Below, in pieces: positions 10,217-22,542 of a stretch of 64,000 nt of DNA; the stretch's first letter is position 1, and each line of letters opens with the position of its first letter. The notes under the pieces are model-generated. The model worked only from the letters and a program-made list of their open reading frames with translations, was not told the origin of the DNA and did not search any database. Source of the stretch: Melanocharis versteri (lineage: Eukaryota; Chordata; Aves; Passeriformes; Melanocharitidae); assembly GCA_013397845.1 (NCBI GenBank), contig VZTG01004593.1, positions 636,150 through 700,149 of the forward strand, in the 5' to 3' direction. Position numbers and translations under genes: made by a program.

Positions 10217-13200
10217 CTATGCATTGTTAAGAGAAAAATATAGTATTTAAATTATTTGGAAATTAAACCAAACAATGCAGCTATCATAAAAGGCTGCCTA
10301 ACATATTACGTGACAAACCATCAGGAAATATCATCGATATTTGGCCTTCATGGTTAAAAAAACCATAAATAAATAACAACATTTCACACTTTTTCTAAAA
10401 AGTCAAGTCTAAATTCTTCATTATACTGAAGCTGCTTAGTTGGTACTTTCTGCTCAAGCATTTCAAAATGATCTCCTTTATTTTTATGGGGGGCAAAGGA
10501 AGCATAAGAAAACATTCCCAACTCATATTTCCTGAAGAGGCAAAAAAGCATCTTTCATCTAAGTGAAAATTGCCCCTTATTATGCTGCCACCCATGTCAC
10601 AACTAACAAAGGCATGTGTAATAAACGCAGTAGAGCCTCTAAGGAAAGCAAAGCTTGAGATTTGGGTTGGGATGCCTAATTGCTCCTGTAGGAGCAGGAG
10701 GAACTTTCAGGTATTTTATTATTTGCATTACTAGTGGATTGTAAATACTTTAAACTAGAGCATTCTTCCATTTATTTTGAAGACAGATAAGTAGGCTGCC
10801 TCAGGGAAAGTTTTCCCATATTTTCTGATCAATATTCACTACTCAGATATCAGCTTATCACTTTCACATTTCAGAGAGGTGGAATGAGTCAATTTTATTT
10901 TTAAAAGGTTCCTCCCCGCCTCTACCTTGTCATTTCCTCAGAGCAGAGGAGCTTTTGTGGGTGATGGATGGATGTGAAATGTTTCTGTGTAATGTGGATA
11001 AAGAGAGCCTTTATTGTTCTATGCCTCGGTCAGAACATAAACACTGCAGCCAGCACTTTGAGTGAACAGCTACCAAGTATCCTGCTTTATTGAAACAAAC
11101 AAAAGAAGAAGAAAAATGTATCAAGGTAATGTTCCTTTGGTGGTGGGTGCAAAGGTTGCAAAGGCTACTGAAGGACAAGTCCACAACCTTAGTGGTGTTA
11201 CAGGAACACTCTCGGGAAGTAAATTTAGAAAGGTTTATTTTAGTTTTCTGTCTCCTAGTCCTGAAGTCTGAAGACTAAACACTATTTAGTATTAGTGGAA
11301 AGCAGACTTCAGGAAGAGCCTTGTCACAAATACTAGGCTTAAGACTTCAGCAGGATCAAAAACAAGTGCTGCTAGTTCTCTATGCCAGAGAAATCCTTGG
11401 ACACTGCTTCTAAAAAATTGACTGTGTTGAATAGGGCCAAGTAATGTGGCTGATGCTCAAGGAGGGCAACAAGTGTAACACTGTCCTCTATATTAGCATT
11501 TTTGTTGGATCTAAAGAAAGATTTATGCAGTGTTAATTATATCTGCCTCCTTCCCAATAACAGTAACAAAAAATAAGAAATACTATTTTGACTCATTGTC
11601 TGGCATTATAATTATTCATAGCTGATACATGTAGACAAAACTGTTGTTCTCCAGTAAGACTAAAATAGAACTGTAGGAAATAAAGTAGGAATTGGAAGAT
11701 ACAAGACAAATGAAATTAAGATTTTTAAATTCTTAATTCTTATTCTTTGAATATTTCTTTGTTCCCCACAAGAACCTGGCATCACTGAGAAGAAATGACA
11801 AGAAGTCACCTTGAAGGAGGTGAGACTGGCCTCATTTCTCTTTGTAAATCTAGTCTGCTTTCCCTCAGCTCAATATACAGACAGTGTCTAATCCAGAGAA
11901 CAGGCAAATCTTTTCTACATGAACAAAAACACTTCTCTCTAGAGAGGTAACTGATTGTGAACACATTCCTTTTCTGAGACTCTGAAGGAAAAGCACAAAC
12001 CACCCAGGAACAAAAGACAAATTCCTCCTCAAGACATCAGCAGGACTCTCATATACTGCAAATTAAAACTAGTCTAACAGATGGAGGTCTCTGTAAGCAA
12101 GAGGAGAAAAAGAAATAATATGCCTGTAATAGGACACAATTTAATGGACTTCAGTGGTCTCCTGTTACGACCATTGCTTCTTTTACAACTGCAACTGTGG
12201 AACAGCAGTGTTAAACACATAGGTGGTCTTCCAGTACTCTTGACTGAGATAACAGGCAATAAAGAGGACACCTTGAAGTTTCAATTTTCAAGAAATTCCA
12301 CTGTGTATTTGGATTACTATCAAATTAGAAACTAGGACACTCATGCAGTTCTCAGCGAGGTTTAAAACAAAACCTAAACCCCTATTATTAGTTTCTGCAG
12401 AAGCCTCAAATGCCTGTTGGAAATCTGACTTATAACTTCCTTTTTTCCATAAAATATCCCCTGTAGTAACTTATTTTCTTGAGAACTTTAGAAATGTATA
12501 GGTAAGGTTATGCAACTCAATCTCTCTCCCAGAATCAAGCATTACAAAGAGAATTAAACAGTTTAATGTTCATCCAAAAAGGTAAATCATCAGGCACAGC
12601 AGAGAGCTCCTACGGGAGCCATGACAACACATCAATTGTAAAGCAATCGGGAAAGTCACTGGGTATAAAAGTCACATCAGGAATCACCAACAGAACCAAG
12701 CTGTCTGTACTTCACCTTTTCCAGACTGAGTATCAAACTATCTTCAGAAAGGCTGATACCCTAAGGGGACTGAGTTATTGCCCAACCACCAAATTCTAAT
12801 GGCTGACATTTTACTTATGGATGATCAAGCTTCTCCTAAGGACAGCTATGAAATATTTAACTTAGGGGACTGAGATAAGGGTCACCTCAATTTTCACAGA
12901 GTTTGTCGTCCTGCGAGTTCAAGCTGGTGCCCGAGTTACACAGACTGTGCAAGGCTCCTTGTCTCTCATGGCCAGCAGGACTAAAGCCATCCAGGCTCTA
13001 GAATGCTTTCCTGCTCCAAAATACGACATGATTCAACTGACATGCTCGGATGGTATTCAGAACACTGAATAAGTAATTCAGTTAGGGGGAGAAATGCCTG
13101 CTGCATTGCTGTGATTTTTTTTTTTGACAAACTGAACAAATTCAATAGAGGATTTGAGGACAAATTTCACAAATGAGTGCAAACTTTAGTCCTAGTGTCA

Positions 13201-16200
13201 GAAAAAGGTTGTTTGCTGAGGAGTAACAGCTGAGCTGCTGCATTAAAATGTAACATGATCTGGGTTTAGGAGGAGTAAAGATGGCATTTTTAGATACTGG
13301 CAACTGCTGCTATTACATAAAGGCTGAGATTAAGGAATACTAAAATTATATTTTAAGTAGAAGCTGAAACTGCTCATTTCAAGACAGAAAAAATGTTTTC
13401 CTCTCAAAAAGAAAAAGCCTTCCCCTACAACTGAAGCTCTTAAATTAGTGTTCAAATCAAGGAGAAGTAAAAAGGGTAAAAATACTTGGTTTTTCTAGAC
13501 TTAAAACATGGTTAAGGTACCACAGAGAAGAGGGGTAGGAAAAAGCCAGATACATGTAGAAACACAAAAATGTGTCTATAACAGAATAAATAAAAAGGTA
13601 TGTATAAAGTCTCAAACAGAAAGCAAAAGAGAAGAAAACCGTAAATTGTGCTGGAAAAGAAGGATGCATAAATGGAGATATTTGGTTCTACAAATAATCT
13701 CCATTTTTTTCTCAGTATGAACTTGAAATTCTGAAGATTTTAGCTAGGTGAAAGTAGGGTGCAGCATCCATTGCATACTGAGATATCTAGATATCCTATT
13801 ATGTTGTTAGCTTAAATGTTAAAATAGCTTAATTTCTTTGCTGAAAATCTAGCCACCCTGAAATTACCCATAATTATTTTTATTAAGTCATTAAGGCCCA
13901 TATTTTATCCTGAATTCCTCTGGGTAAATAAATTTTGCCAACTTCTGCCGCACTACTGTCAGTGGTGAGAGCGAGTCTGAGGAGAGGAACCTTGAATACG
14001 TAATTTGAAGGAAAACATCCAGTTTTCATTCCCTCATACACTTGAGGTGATGGAAACAAGCTGCTCAGATCCTGCAGAAGGCATCTTGCAAGCGCATGTA
14101 ACAGTGGATAACAGAAGTTTAGGAGAGGGAAACCCTCAAATACTCAATTTCAGAAGTGCTCACTGTGACTCACATGTGGGTTTCTGCCAGACCACATGGC
14201 AATACAGACATTTTAGGAAATGATTAGGAAAAAGAGAGTAACAATATTACCTAATACATAAAAGCAGCTCCAGCTTAACCTCATCTCCCTCATCTGCATG
14301 CAGTTTACTGTCTCGTTCCACACTGATTAATCTCAGCTAGTTAAGTCTAGGCAAAGCATGGTAACTTGCAAATAACAGTAGATAAAATCATGCCTAAGCA
14401 GTCCAAATTTGGTTAACATTTTATTACCAACCCTCTTGAGTAATGATCTGTTGGGTCTGTGATCACCTCTTTACCCACTGTGTTTGTTCTTTCCCCTTGC
14501 TTGCCTATTTTTTTTTTTTTTTTCAGTTTTCTTTCATGCTGCTCCTTTGGCACAGACTTTAATTCCCCCTGTGATCAATTTGGGATTCATAAGCCACTAA
14601 GTACACTCTTGGAAACATTATCTCCAAGGGATGATGAAGCACTTCAAGGGATGATGATTACAGCAGCACATCATTTTCTGCTGCAGTACGTGACGGTGAG
14701 TGCTGTCACAGCACATGAACAGGGCGGCTAATACTGACTGCAAGAACATGGGGAATGACTTCTTTCTCTGTGCTTTCTTCCAGTCTCACAGACTTTAAAC
14801 TGGCACTGCCCCTTTTTATACTAAAAGATCAGCAGCAGTTCCTCTGGAGCTGAACATACAGTTCTGAATAGAACCTGGTTCTGCCCATCTTCTAGGAGAG
14901 GAGTGATTTTTTTGGGTGACAGATCGTTGAGCATTATGCATTTCTGAGGGGAACTTGACCTGAAGGGGTACATGCCAGTCACATGCGCAGCTCCCACTTG
15001 CTGAAGCAGATTATGTGCGGGAAATTTATGTGTGGGATAAGCAAAGAATATAGAAGAAAATACTGCTTAATGTTTTTTTACATAGGACTGAACTGGATTT
15101 TTGCATACATAACAAGAGTACCACTTTTCCCTCATCAGAAATCACCCATCAGCACCAACAGCCTAGGATCCACGGAGAGTATCTTTCCTTCCAGCTGCTT
15201 TCCTAGGGAGAGACAACTTGATCTAACACTCCTGCCTATCAGACCTCCCAATTCACAAATTCTGAACCTGGTAGACAATTCCAACCACATTTTAAGTAAC
15301 AGCAGAAATCTCTAAAGATGATCCAGTTCCTTTAGGTTTGTAAAAAAAAATGGGTTCCGGTAGGGAAGAAGCAGTCAATTTGGGACTCCCCAGAGAAGGA
15401 AGAGAAGGCTGAATGCAGTCTGTGGGGAAGGACTGGATGCAACAGACAGATGGAATTACAAAAGTGGGTGGGAATTAGTAGGAATCTAGACTTCATTAGT
15501 CCCACTGCTCATGAAATAACTTGTTTACCTAGGCATTACAGGTGTTTTTTTAAAATTTGTGCTTTCTGACATTCTTCTATCACAACTACTTTCTTGATTT
15601 ACATTTATCTAAGCCATTTTCCATAATTTCAGGAACTGAATCTATCATCTGTTGCCAAAACAAGTAAATCAGAGCTGTTTTTCAGTGGACTCTGTTTTGC
15701 AAATAATTTCTTTTAATTGACTTGCAGCTATCAAAGGCACAGAAGTGAGGATAAAAGCAACAATTTCCTAGCACAGTCTAGATTTGTATGACTGTCTAGT
15801 TGTAATTTTCTTACATCTTTCCTTTAGACCTGCTCCTACCATGAACTGCTTAATGATTTAGCTCTTTTCTTAAGAGCTCTGCGTGAAAACATTTGAATAC
15901 ATTTTCTGTGATTCCCTTGAAGAGGCAAGGACATTTCTTAGTGAATGCGAAAAAGAGCGCTCTACGTAATTATGACATTGTGAAGGTAGGGTCAAGAAAA
16001 AGAGGGAGAAAGAGGGAGGCAGAAGGAGGACTGTTTCACTAGGAAAACTTCAAAAATCAACACTGAGACATATATTACTTCTTAAAATGCAACTGAAATG
16101 CTTTAAGAGCCAAGAGACTAATCATTGTATTAGTGATTATTATTTGAGATGGAGGAATCTAATAAACCTATCTTGGAAAAATTAAAAAAAAAAAAACCCA

Positions 16201-16781
16201 AACATTCCATCCATAGTTTTTCCACGTAAATCAAGCTTTGGATGTTAAGTCTTAAGTTTCAGTACTGCAAGTTCTGAAGAAGTTGCTTAGACCACAAGCT
16301 CACTGGCTTGTCCTCAGTGTTGCAGAGAGTTCTTTTAATTTATAAAAATCTGTGTGCCATGCTATTTATTAGGACTAAACAGATAATTCAAACTGTGTGT
16401 GTCTTTAGGACACAGTGGAAAAACACCTTTCGTTTTCAGTCTCTGAGGTGACTTCTAACAAGAGGGCAATCCTAAAAGGCCAATGTACTATAGCGTGTCC
16501 TTTTTATGGGCCAGTTCTTGAATGCTAAAGACATTCTGTAAATTAAGTGATGCAAACAAATGTAAAATTGGTGTACACACAGCTTTCTTACTTTTCTTTT
16601 TCAGATGAAATTTTAAAAATCATCCCATAGACTAAATAAATTGGTCTGAAAATAATCACATGTTGCAAATTCTTAGCACTTACTCAGAATTATTTATTTT
16701 TGAACAGCAGTGCAAAGTTTTCATTCTGGTTGCTGAACACTAGCCTGGGATAAAATTGTGTTTATTTGAAGCACACCTTAC
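10217..16781 (-). other. TENM3: Intron, 6.6 kb
   Basis: I see no recognised repeat family or gene. Minor structures: a 14-bp perfect palindrome at 13782-13795 and short homopolymer runs (T run near 14511, A run near 16186). The rest is AT-rich unique sequence. Confidence 0.8.
13782..13795. repeat. 14-bp perfect palindrome
   Basis: GATATCTAGATATC is its own reverse complement. In AT-rich sequence this may be chance. No function is inferred. Confidence 0.6.
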
Positions 16782-17043
16782 CTGTGTCTCTGGGATGATA
16801 GGACTATCTTCAGGAGAAATTCTAAAAAAAGTGGATAAAGGCGATGACACGATAACAGGGTTTGGCCTTACAAATCCGCTTAGATCACAACTGGGAATGT
16901 CATTCTCTTCCTTCTTCATGACAAGGGTATCCATGACATAAAAGACATTCCAGGGAATCCATACCGTGTGATACTGTGTCAGGAACGGTGATCGCTCAAA
17001 CACCAGTGTCAGAGAGGCACCACCATTCGCTACCAAGTCAAAC
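16782..17043 (-). CDS. TENM3: Teneurin-3 exon: end of transthyretin-like domain and start of FN-plug
   Basis: This 262-nt exon runs from phase 2 to phase 0 and ends at a CAG|GTAAGG donor. It starts MFDLVANGGASLTLVFERSP, which closes the transthyretin-like fold. It continues with WIPWNVFYVMDTLVMKKEEN and the DIPSCDLSGFVRPNPVI segment, which in solved teneurin structures begins the fibronectin-like plug closing the base of the YD-repeat barrel. It ends IIPETQ. A single base from this exon completes the Met codon split over the preceding intron. Confidence 0.95.
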
Positions 17044-17470
17044 CTAGGAAAAAACCCCAGGAGGGCTAGCTAGTCAGCAAATTCCCAAAGCCATCCACAG
17101 CCTCTATTTTACTGATTGATTCTTCATTCCATTGTACTGCTCTGAATGCAGAATGGCTCTACTGGGAACAATGGAGAAATCAATTAAATTATATTACATT
17201 ATACTGCACAGAGAGAGCAGAGAATTTGGGACGCTGCGTTTAAATTAAGCAAGTCCTTCTACTTCTAAAGTACATAATAATTAGCATGTTTTACATTTTA
17301 AGAATGTAAAAGTACAACTTTGTACATTTGTGCAAAGTACAACTTCAGTCAATCAGTTCGCTGATGTCTTTTTTCCCCATTATTTTTATTATTATCTCAG
17401 TTTTACAAGCAACTCTTCAGTAACACCTTTGCTGTCTTTATGACTTACAAGTGCTTCAGAAGGAACTTAC
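17044..17470 (-). other. TENM3: Intron, 427 bp
   Basis: AT-rich spacer with a clear polypyrimidine tract before the acceptor (GGTTTTTTCCTAG). Nothing else is seen. Confidence 0.9.
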
Positions 17471-17590
17471 ATTCCATCCTGGCGAGTGATTGTATATCCA
17501 TAGTCTGGATAGTGTAGAAAGGAAACATTGACTCCAATGAGTGGTGTTCCATCAGCAGTTAATACTTGGCCTCTTATGACAGATGCAAGA
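17471..17590 (-). CDS. TENM3: Teneurin-3 exon: transthyretin-like domain, part 1
   Basis: A phase 2-2 exon of 120 nt encoding SLASVIRGQVLTADGTPLIG, then VNVSFLHYPDYGYTITRQDG. The IRGQV-x-x-x-DGTPL-x-GVNV pattern is the carboxypeptidase-regulatory/transthyretin-like beta-sandwich start found in all teneurins. One N-glycosylation sequon (NVS) is present. The donor GTAAGT directly abuts a codon split for Met, so the open frame appears to stop at ATG-TAA. That stop is intronic. The phase is restored by the first base of the next exon. Confidence 0.95.
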
Positions 17591-18655
17591 CTATGAAAAA
17601 GATGCAGGATCAAATTACAGGTTTGGGGGGTTTTGTTCTTTTTGCATGAATAAAAGCTAGCGAGTGAACACACACACACATTCACCCTCACCCAGCCACT
17701 TCTCTCCACATGCTATCAACTATCATTTAAAAAACATTCCTCAAACTCTAACCCTTTTACAAGTTCACATAATTTACACTGTATAAACAAATGCCTCAGA
17801 ATCTGCAGATAATAATTTTGTTCCAGTATTGTTGATTTTACTTTGGTTTATTTTGTCTGTACTGAGTTACTAAGGCCAGAAATTAACTGAAGAATTTTAG
17901 GAACTTATAAACTCTATATGTTCTCACTATAAGTCATATTTCTGGCAGACTCTTAAAGAAAAATGTACTTTTCAATTAGTATCAAAGCAATCTGTAAAAC
18001 TGCAGGGACTATGAAGTACAAAATTTAAAAGAGCAATAAGGAACATTGGTGCAACAACTTTTAATCAACTGCTGTGCCCAAACACATTAATGCTGTTAAA
18101 TTACTGCAAACGCAGTAGTTCTAGTGTAAATCATCTTCTTTCACTCAGTCAGATCCCAGACACCTGCTTCCTGTTACTGGCTTATTTTCAGGTCATTACT
18201 GCTTCATAGAGCACCAGTCAAATAGTTTATGCAATTATACTGTCGTGCACTTAACAGTTCTATTACATTAATTCATAATTTATATTATTTAGTGAGCTCA
18301 GTTTAAAAAGTGCAGCTTTGCTTTTCCTTCTGAAGTGTTTTCATTGCTTTGATATATTTCCAACTGTGCTAGCCCAAATCAACTGGTTAAATAAAGATTT
18401 ATTTAATCATTAATGAAGTGCCCTGTTAGAATACAGATATTAAGCATGGCAAGTACCTTCTGTAACCTAGTGGCACTGGTAAATTCAATTTTGCAGGAAA
18501 TGAGACAAAACAAGCAATTTGATATATGAAGAGAAAAGGTCTTTGCTCAAAATCCACACCACGAAATCTGCAGTCACAGCAGATCTTCTCCTCACATGAA
18601 TCTTACGCTCTCCAGTTTCTTTTGTGTTCATGAGTACAAGATGAGTCACGCTCAC
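17591..18655 (-). other. TENM3: Intron, 1.1 kb
   Basis: AT-rich, with a short CA run near 17670. Nothing else is recognised. Confidence 0.85.
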
Positions 18656-18872
18656 CTCTTATTAAAAGGGCTTTCCCCAGGTATGACATGGGTGCTGTCT
18701 GCTCCGATGAGGAAACTGATCCGGTCATAAAATGCTTTGGCAGCTTGATGAGATGGCGACTGCTGGCTTTGGCTGATGATATCTTGGGGATCAGGCAGTC
18801 CACGACAATAAGGCTGGTTTTGGCAAGAACTCTGCAAACAGCAGTCAGGATCCATACAGTCAACTAGCCCAT
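18656..18872 (-). CDS. TENM3: Teneurin-3 exon: Cys-rich region
   Basis: This 217-nt exon runs from phase 1 to phase 2. It encodes DGLVDCMDPDCCLQSSCQNQ, then PYCRGLPDPQDI, ending GESPFNK plus two bases at donor GTGAGC. The D-C-x-D-P-D-C-C pattern with neighbouring acidic residues is the teneurin Cys-rich module that caps the EGF stalk and joins it to the transthyretin-like domain. The block QNQPYCRGLPDPQD is one of the paralogue-informative segments and favours TENM3. The exon start at 18872 completes a split Asp codon, restoring NEGDG across the junction. Confidence 0.95.
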
Positions 18873-20039
18873 CTGTTGGCAGAAAGTCACACAAATGAAC
18901 AAACTCTTCCTCCTGCCCCTGTGCATTGGAATGAGCCAGCCAGCAGGGAGATTAAAAAAATTATGTAGTATGAAGGAATACTCATAATTAAGATTTTAAT
19001 GAATTCACTTTCAATTAAAGAAAGAGTTTGTTTCCACTGAGTTCTTAAACTCCCATGGAAATCCATGCAAGCTGAATGATACACCCAGTATCATGTAAAA
19101 ATGAACCCATTTATTCAATGCTTTTCTAAAAACATGTTGAACAAACCAGAAAATGAAGGCACTCAGGCTCTGCATACATTGTTAACTCATAAATATTAAA
19201 CATTTTAGGTGGGTGGGCCTAATTAGCTTTTATGTGAGGTTATTTTGCTTGCTAGAGAAAAGAAACAAGTAACTCCCACTCCGCTGTTTTCCTCAAGTTT
19301 TTAAAGCATATCTATGCTGCAAGTAGCTTTAAATATTTCACAACATGTATCAAGGTGGATTCCTTTATACCTCGGCAGAAAGATTTTGTTGCTAGTGGCA
19401 AAGGCAATTTCCACAAGTTTTTTACATGAAAATGTATGAGAAAACAAAATCTGTATTGAACATTTAGATTTTATTCTGAATAAACTGATGGGAAATACTG
19501 GCCAGTATAAACAAGATTTAAACACATGGGTGCTTTTATGCTTATGTGCTGAAATATTCCCATATGTGGAACATTAGATCTGTCACATCACTGGAAATCT
19601 AATTTGGTGAAAGATTAAAATCAAGATCAAATTGATAACTACTAATTTGCTGTAAGTAAAGTCATAAGGAAAATGAGCCTGGAAATGTCAGCTACTGAAA
19701 ATTTCTAGATGAATGTAATCTGGTATCACAGAGCTGATAATTGTTTCCCCAAAAGAACAGCAAGACTGAAATAGCTCAAACATTTTATTATTCCATTTAG
19801 ATTAGAGCGGGAGCTTGCTTGCTGCACTGAACTGAAAAATATACCAATGCAGCACTCGGAGGAAACCCATGACTGCTTGTCTCACAAAAGAATCTGCTTT
19901 TAGAGTAAAACTTCCTTCTGAAGGAAAAAGTATCATCCATTTTTGTTCAATCATATGTTGAAAGACTGTAAGTAAGCAGAGATCTTCTAAAGGTATTCTT
20001 CTAAGTATTGCTGTGCTATGTGGATCAGTTAGAGGACTG

Positions 20040-20090
20040 GCAAAATAGTAAAGTAAAAAAATAGTAAAGTAAAAAAAAAAAAAAGTAAAG
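20040..20090. repeat. AGTAAA / poly-A simple repeat
   Basis: Two copies of AATAGTAAAGTAAAAAA followed by an A run and a further AGTAAAG. It is a simple sequence next to the 5' side of a CR1 copy, with no functional sign. Confidence 0.8.
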
Positions 20091-20219
20091 GAGTTGGATT
20101 TCTGTTCTTTCGCACATCTAAAATTCTTATTTAACTTGCCTGACTTTGAAATCAGTTCAGGGAAAATAAAAGGGCTGAAAAAAGCATCATTAAGCATATC
20201 AAAGTTTAAACTTTTTTAA

Positions 20220-21085
20220 GAGACAAGAAAGAACATTGATTTTTCCTGGGATGAGGATATGCCAGAGGGTCACGTTGCCATTCAGATAGACACCGACAGG
20301 CTGGAAAAAAAGGCTGACAGGAACCACACGCAGTTTCCACAATGAGAAGTGCAAAGCCTGGCTCCTGGGGAGGAACAACCTCCTGCACCGTAACATAGCT
20401 TTGTGGAGAAGACCTCGGGAGTCCTGGTGGACACAAAATTAACATGAACCAGCAACACGCCCTTGCAGCAAAGAAGGTGCCAATGCCATCCTGGGCTGCA
20501 TTAGGATTGGTGCCAGCAGGTCAGGCAGGGTGATCACTCCCCTCTACGCAGCACTTGCGAGGCCACACCTGCACCCACAGCTCTATGTGCAGGCTGGGCT
20601 TTCTGGTACAAGAGACATGGACATACCAGAGAAAGCTCAGTGAAAGGCCATGAAGACTGTTAAGGACTTGACACATCTCTCCTACATGGAAAGGCTGAGA
20701 GAGCTGAGACAGCAGAGCCTGGAGAAGAGAAAGCTCGGGGGGGATCTCATCAATGTGTACAGATACCTGATGGGAGGGCGTAAAAACGTCCACCTTCCAG
20801 TGGTGCCTAGCAAAAGGAAAGGAGCAATGAGCACAGACTGTAACACAGGAAATTTGGTCTAAACAGCAGAAAAACTTTTTTTACTGTGAACATGGCTGGA
20901 TACTGCAACAAGTTGCCCAGGGAATCTGGGAAGTTTTCATCCTTAGAGACATTCAAAATCCTACTGGGTACATACCTGAGCAACCTGCTCTAGCTAATCC
21001 AGCTTTGAGCAAGGGGTGGGACTGGATGGTTTCCAGAGGCCTTCCAGCCTCAAATAGGATGTGACTCTTGTGATTTTCTATTCTT
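20220..21085 (+). repeat. CR1 LINE fragment, antisense to TENM3
   Basis: About 870 bp of CR1: 'GACAGGCTGGAAAAAAAGGC', 'GGAGTCCTGGTGGACACAAA', 'CATCCTGGGCTGCATTAGGA', 'GAGGCCACACCTGCACCCAC', 'GGGATCTCATCAATGTGTAC' and a diverged 3' end near 'GGACTGGATGGTTTCCAG'. Frames are broken by stops and indels. It is more diverged than the 22008 copy, and the two are separate insertions. Confidence 0.92.
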
Positions 21086-22007
21086 GTAAAATATGAAACC
21101 CTTTCCTAGCTGAAGTACTGACCTCCCTTGTCGGTTTTCACTCCAGAAGCCAGGATCAGTGTCAAAGCTGGGGGTACTGATGGTTAAAATAATATTTTTG
21201 GGGTTTTATTTATCTGAATGGTCCCCCATGCAATATCTGGTGCCGTTGCCGAAGAAATGCTCAAATTTCTCCATCCATCTTTGTTAGTTTATAAAAAACA
21301 AATGTACATCTGGAGTATAGTCTGCAGGTCATAAAACTGCATGAGATTGACACCTTCTGAACTAATCAGCTGGAAATGCATTTTTACAAGCCTCTCCACT
21401 AACATCAATCAGAGAAAGAATCTCATTTTCACCAGCCAAGATACAGGGATACGCTGTTTGTTATTTTCCTGTGGAGTTTATCAGTAACTTGCCCAGGCGA
21501 GTGACGGATGGTTATGAATCTGGCTCCTTATAACTTGATAAAACATTTTTCATTCTTTCTCTGTACTTATGTGGCTAGAGCTATCTAGTACCACTAAGTC
21601 AAGTACTCTATTGCACTGTGTGAAGCAGAGTAAAATTTCCTTTCTGAAATGGCTCTGCAAAATTATTGATGAATTTTGTTTAGCCTGAAAAATATGAGAC
21701 TTAGCTCAACACTGCCTTGTCAGTTGTATCACTCGAATATGACAGTGAAATTATGAAACTCCTACAGGCAGCTGGACAGTCATTATCAGTCTTAGAAGGC
21801 TATTTATATTTTCTTGTTCTAGACAAGTGTTTCTATATACAAAAGATGTAATGACTACTTTATTGTTTTCTTCCTCAAAAGCTAAAGTCTAGCTGTAAAA
21901 ATCTTGACTAATATTACTTTTACCTTTGTTGCAAAATGCACTGAATTACAATGGAGCATGGACTGTTGACAAAATCGCTTATTTGGAGAAATTCGAAAAA
22001 CCATCAA

Positions 22008-22542
22008 AACTCTGCTCTTGTAAGACCCCACCCGGAGTTCTGCGTCCAGCTTGGGGGTCCTCAGTGTAAGAAGGACATGAGCCTGTTAAAGTGAGTCCAG
22101 AGGAGGCCAGGAAGATGACTGTGGGCTGGAGCGCCTCTCCTGTGATGACAGGCTGAGTGAGTTGGGGTTGTTCAGCCTGGAGAAAGCTCCAAGGAGACTC
22201 TGTAGCATCCTACAAGTACCAGAAGAGGGCCTGGAAGAGCTGGAGAGGCACTTTTGTCAAGGGCAGATGGTGATGGGACAGGGACAAATGGCTTTAAACT
22301 GAAAGAGGGCAGGTTTAGATTAGACATAAGGAAGAAATTGTTTACTGTGGGGGAGGTGAGGCACTGGAACAGGTTGCTCAAAGACGTTGTGGATTCCCCA
22401 TCCCTGGAACTATTTAACACCAGGTTGGATAGCGCTTTGAGCAACCTGGTGTAGTGGGAAGTGTCCCTGTTCATGGCAGGGGGTTGGAACTAGATGATCT
22501 TTAAGGTCACTTTCAACACAACCCATTCTATGATTCTGTGAT
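22008..22542 (+). repeat. CR1 LINE 3' fragment, antisense to TENM3
   Basis: Well preserved: 'GTAAGACCCCACCCGGAGT', 'GGTTGTTCAGCCTGGAGAAA', 'TTTAAACTGAAAGAGGGCAG', 'AAGAAATTGTTTACTGTGGG' and the 3' end 'GGTTGGAACTAGATGATC' followed by 'CCATTCTATGATTCTGTGA'. It corresponds to the C-terminal coding end and 3'UTR of CR1. No intact reading frame remains. Confidence 0.95.

Noticed and set aside
10690..10706. Short hairpin GCTCCTGTAGGAGC
   Set aside because: A six-base stem with a two-base loop and no U-run or RNA-gene context. It is explained by chance.
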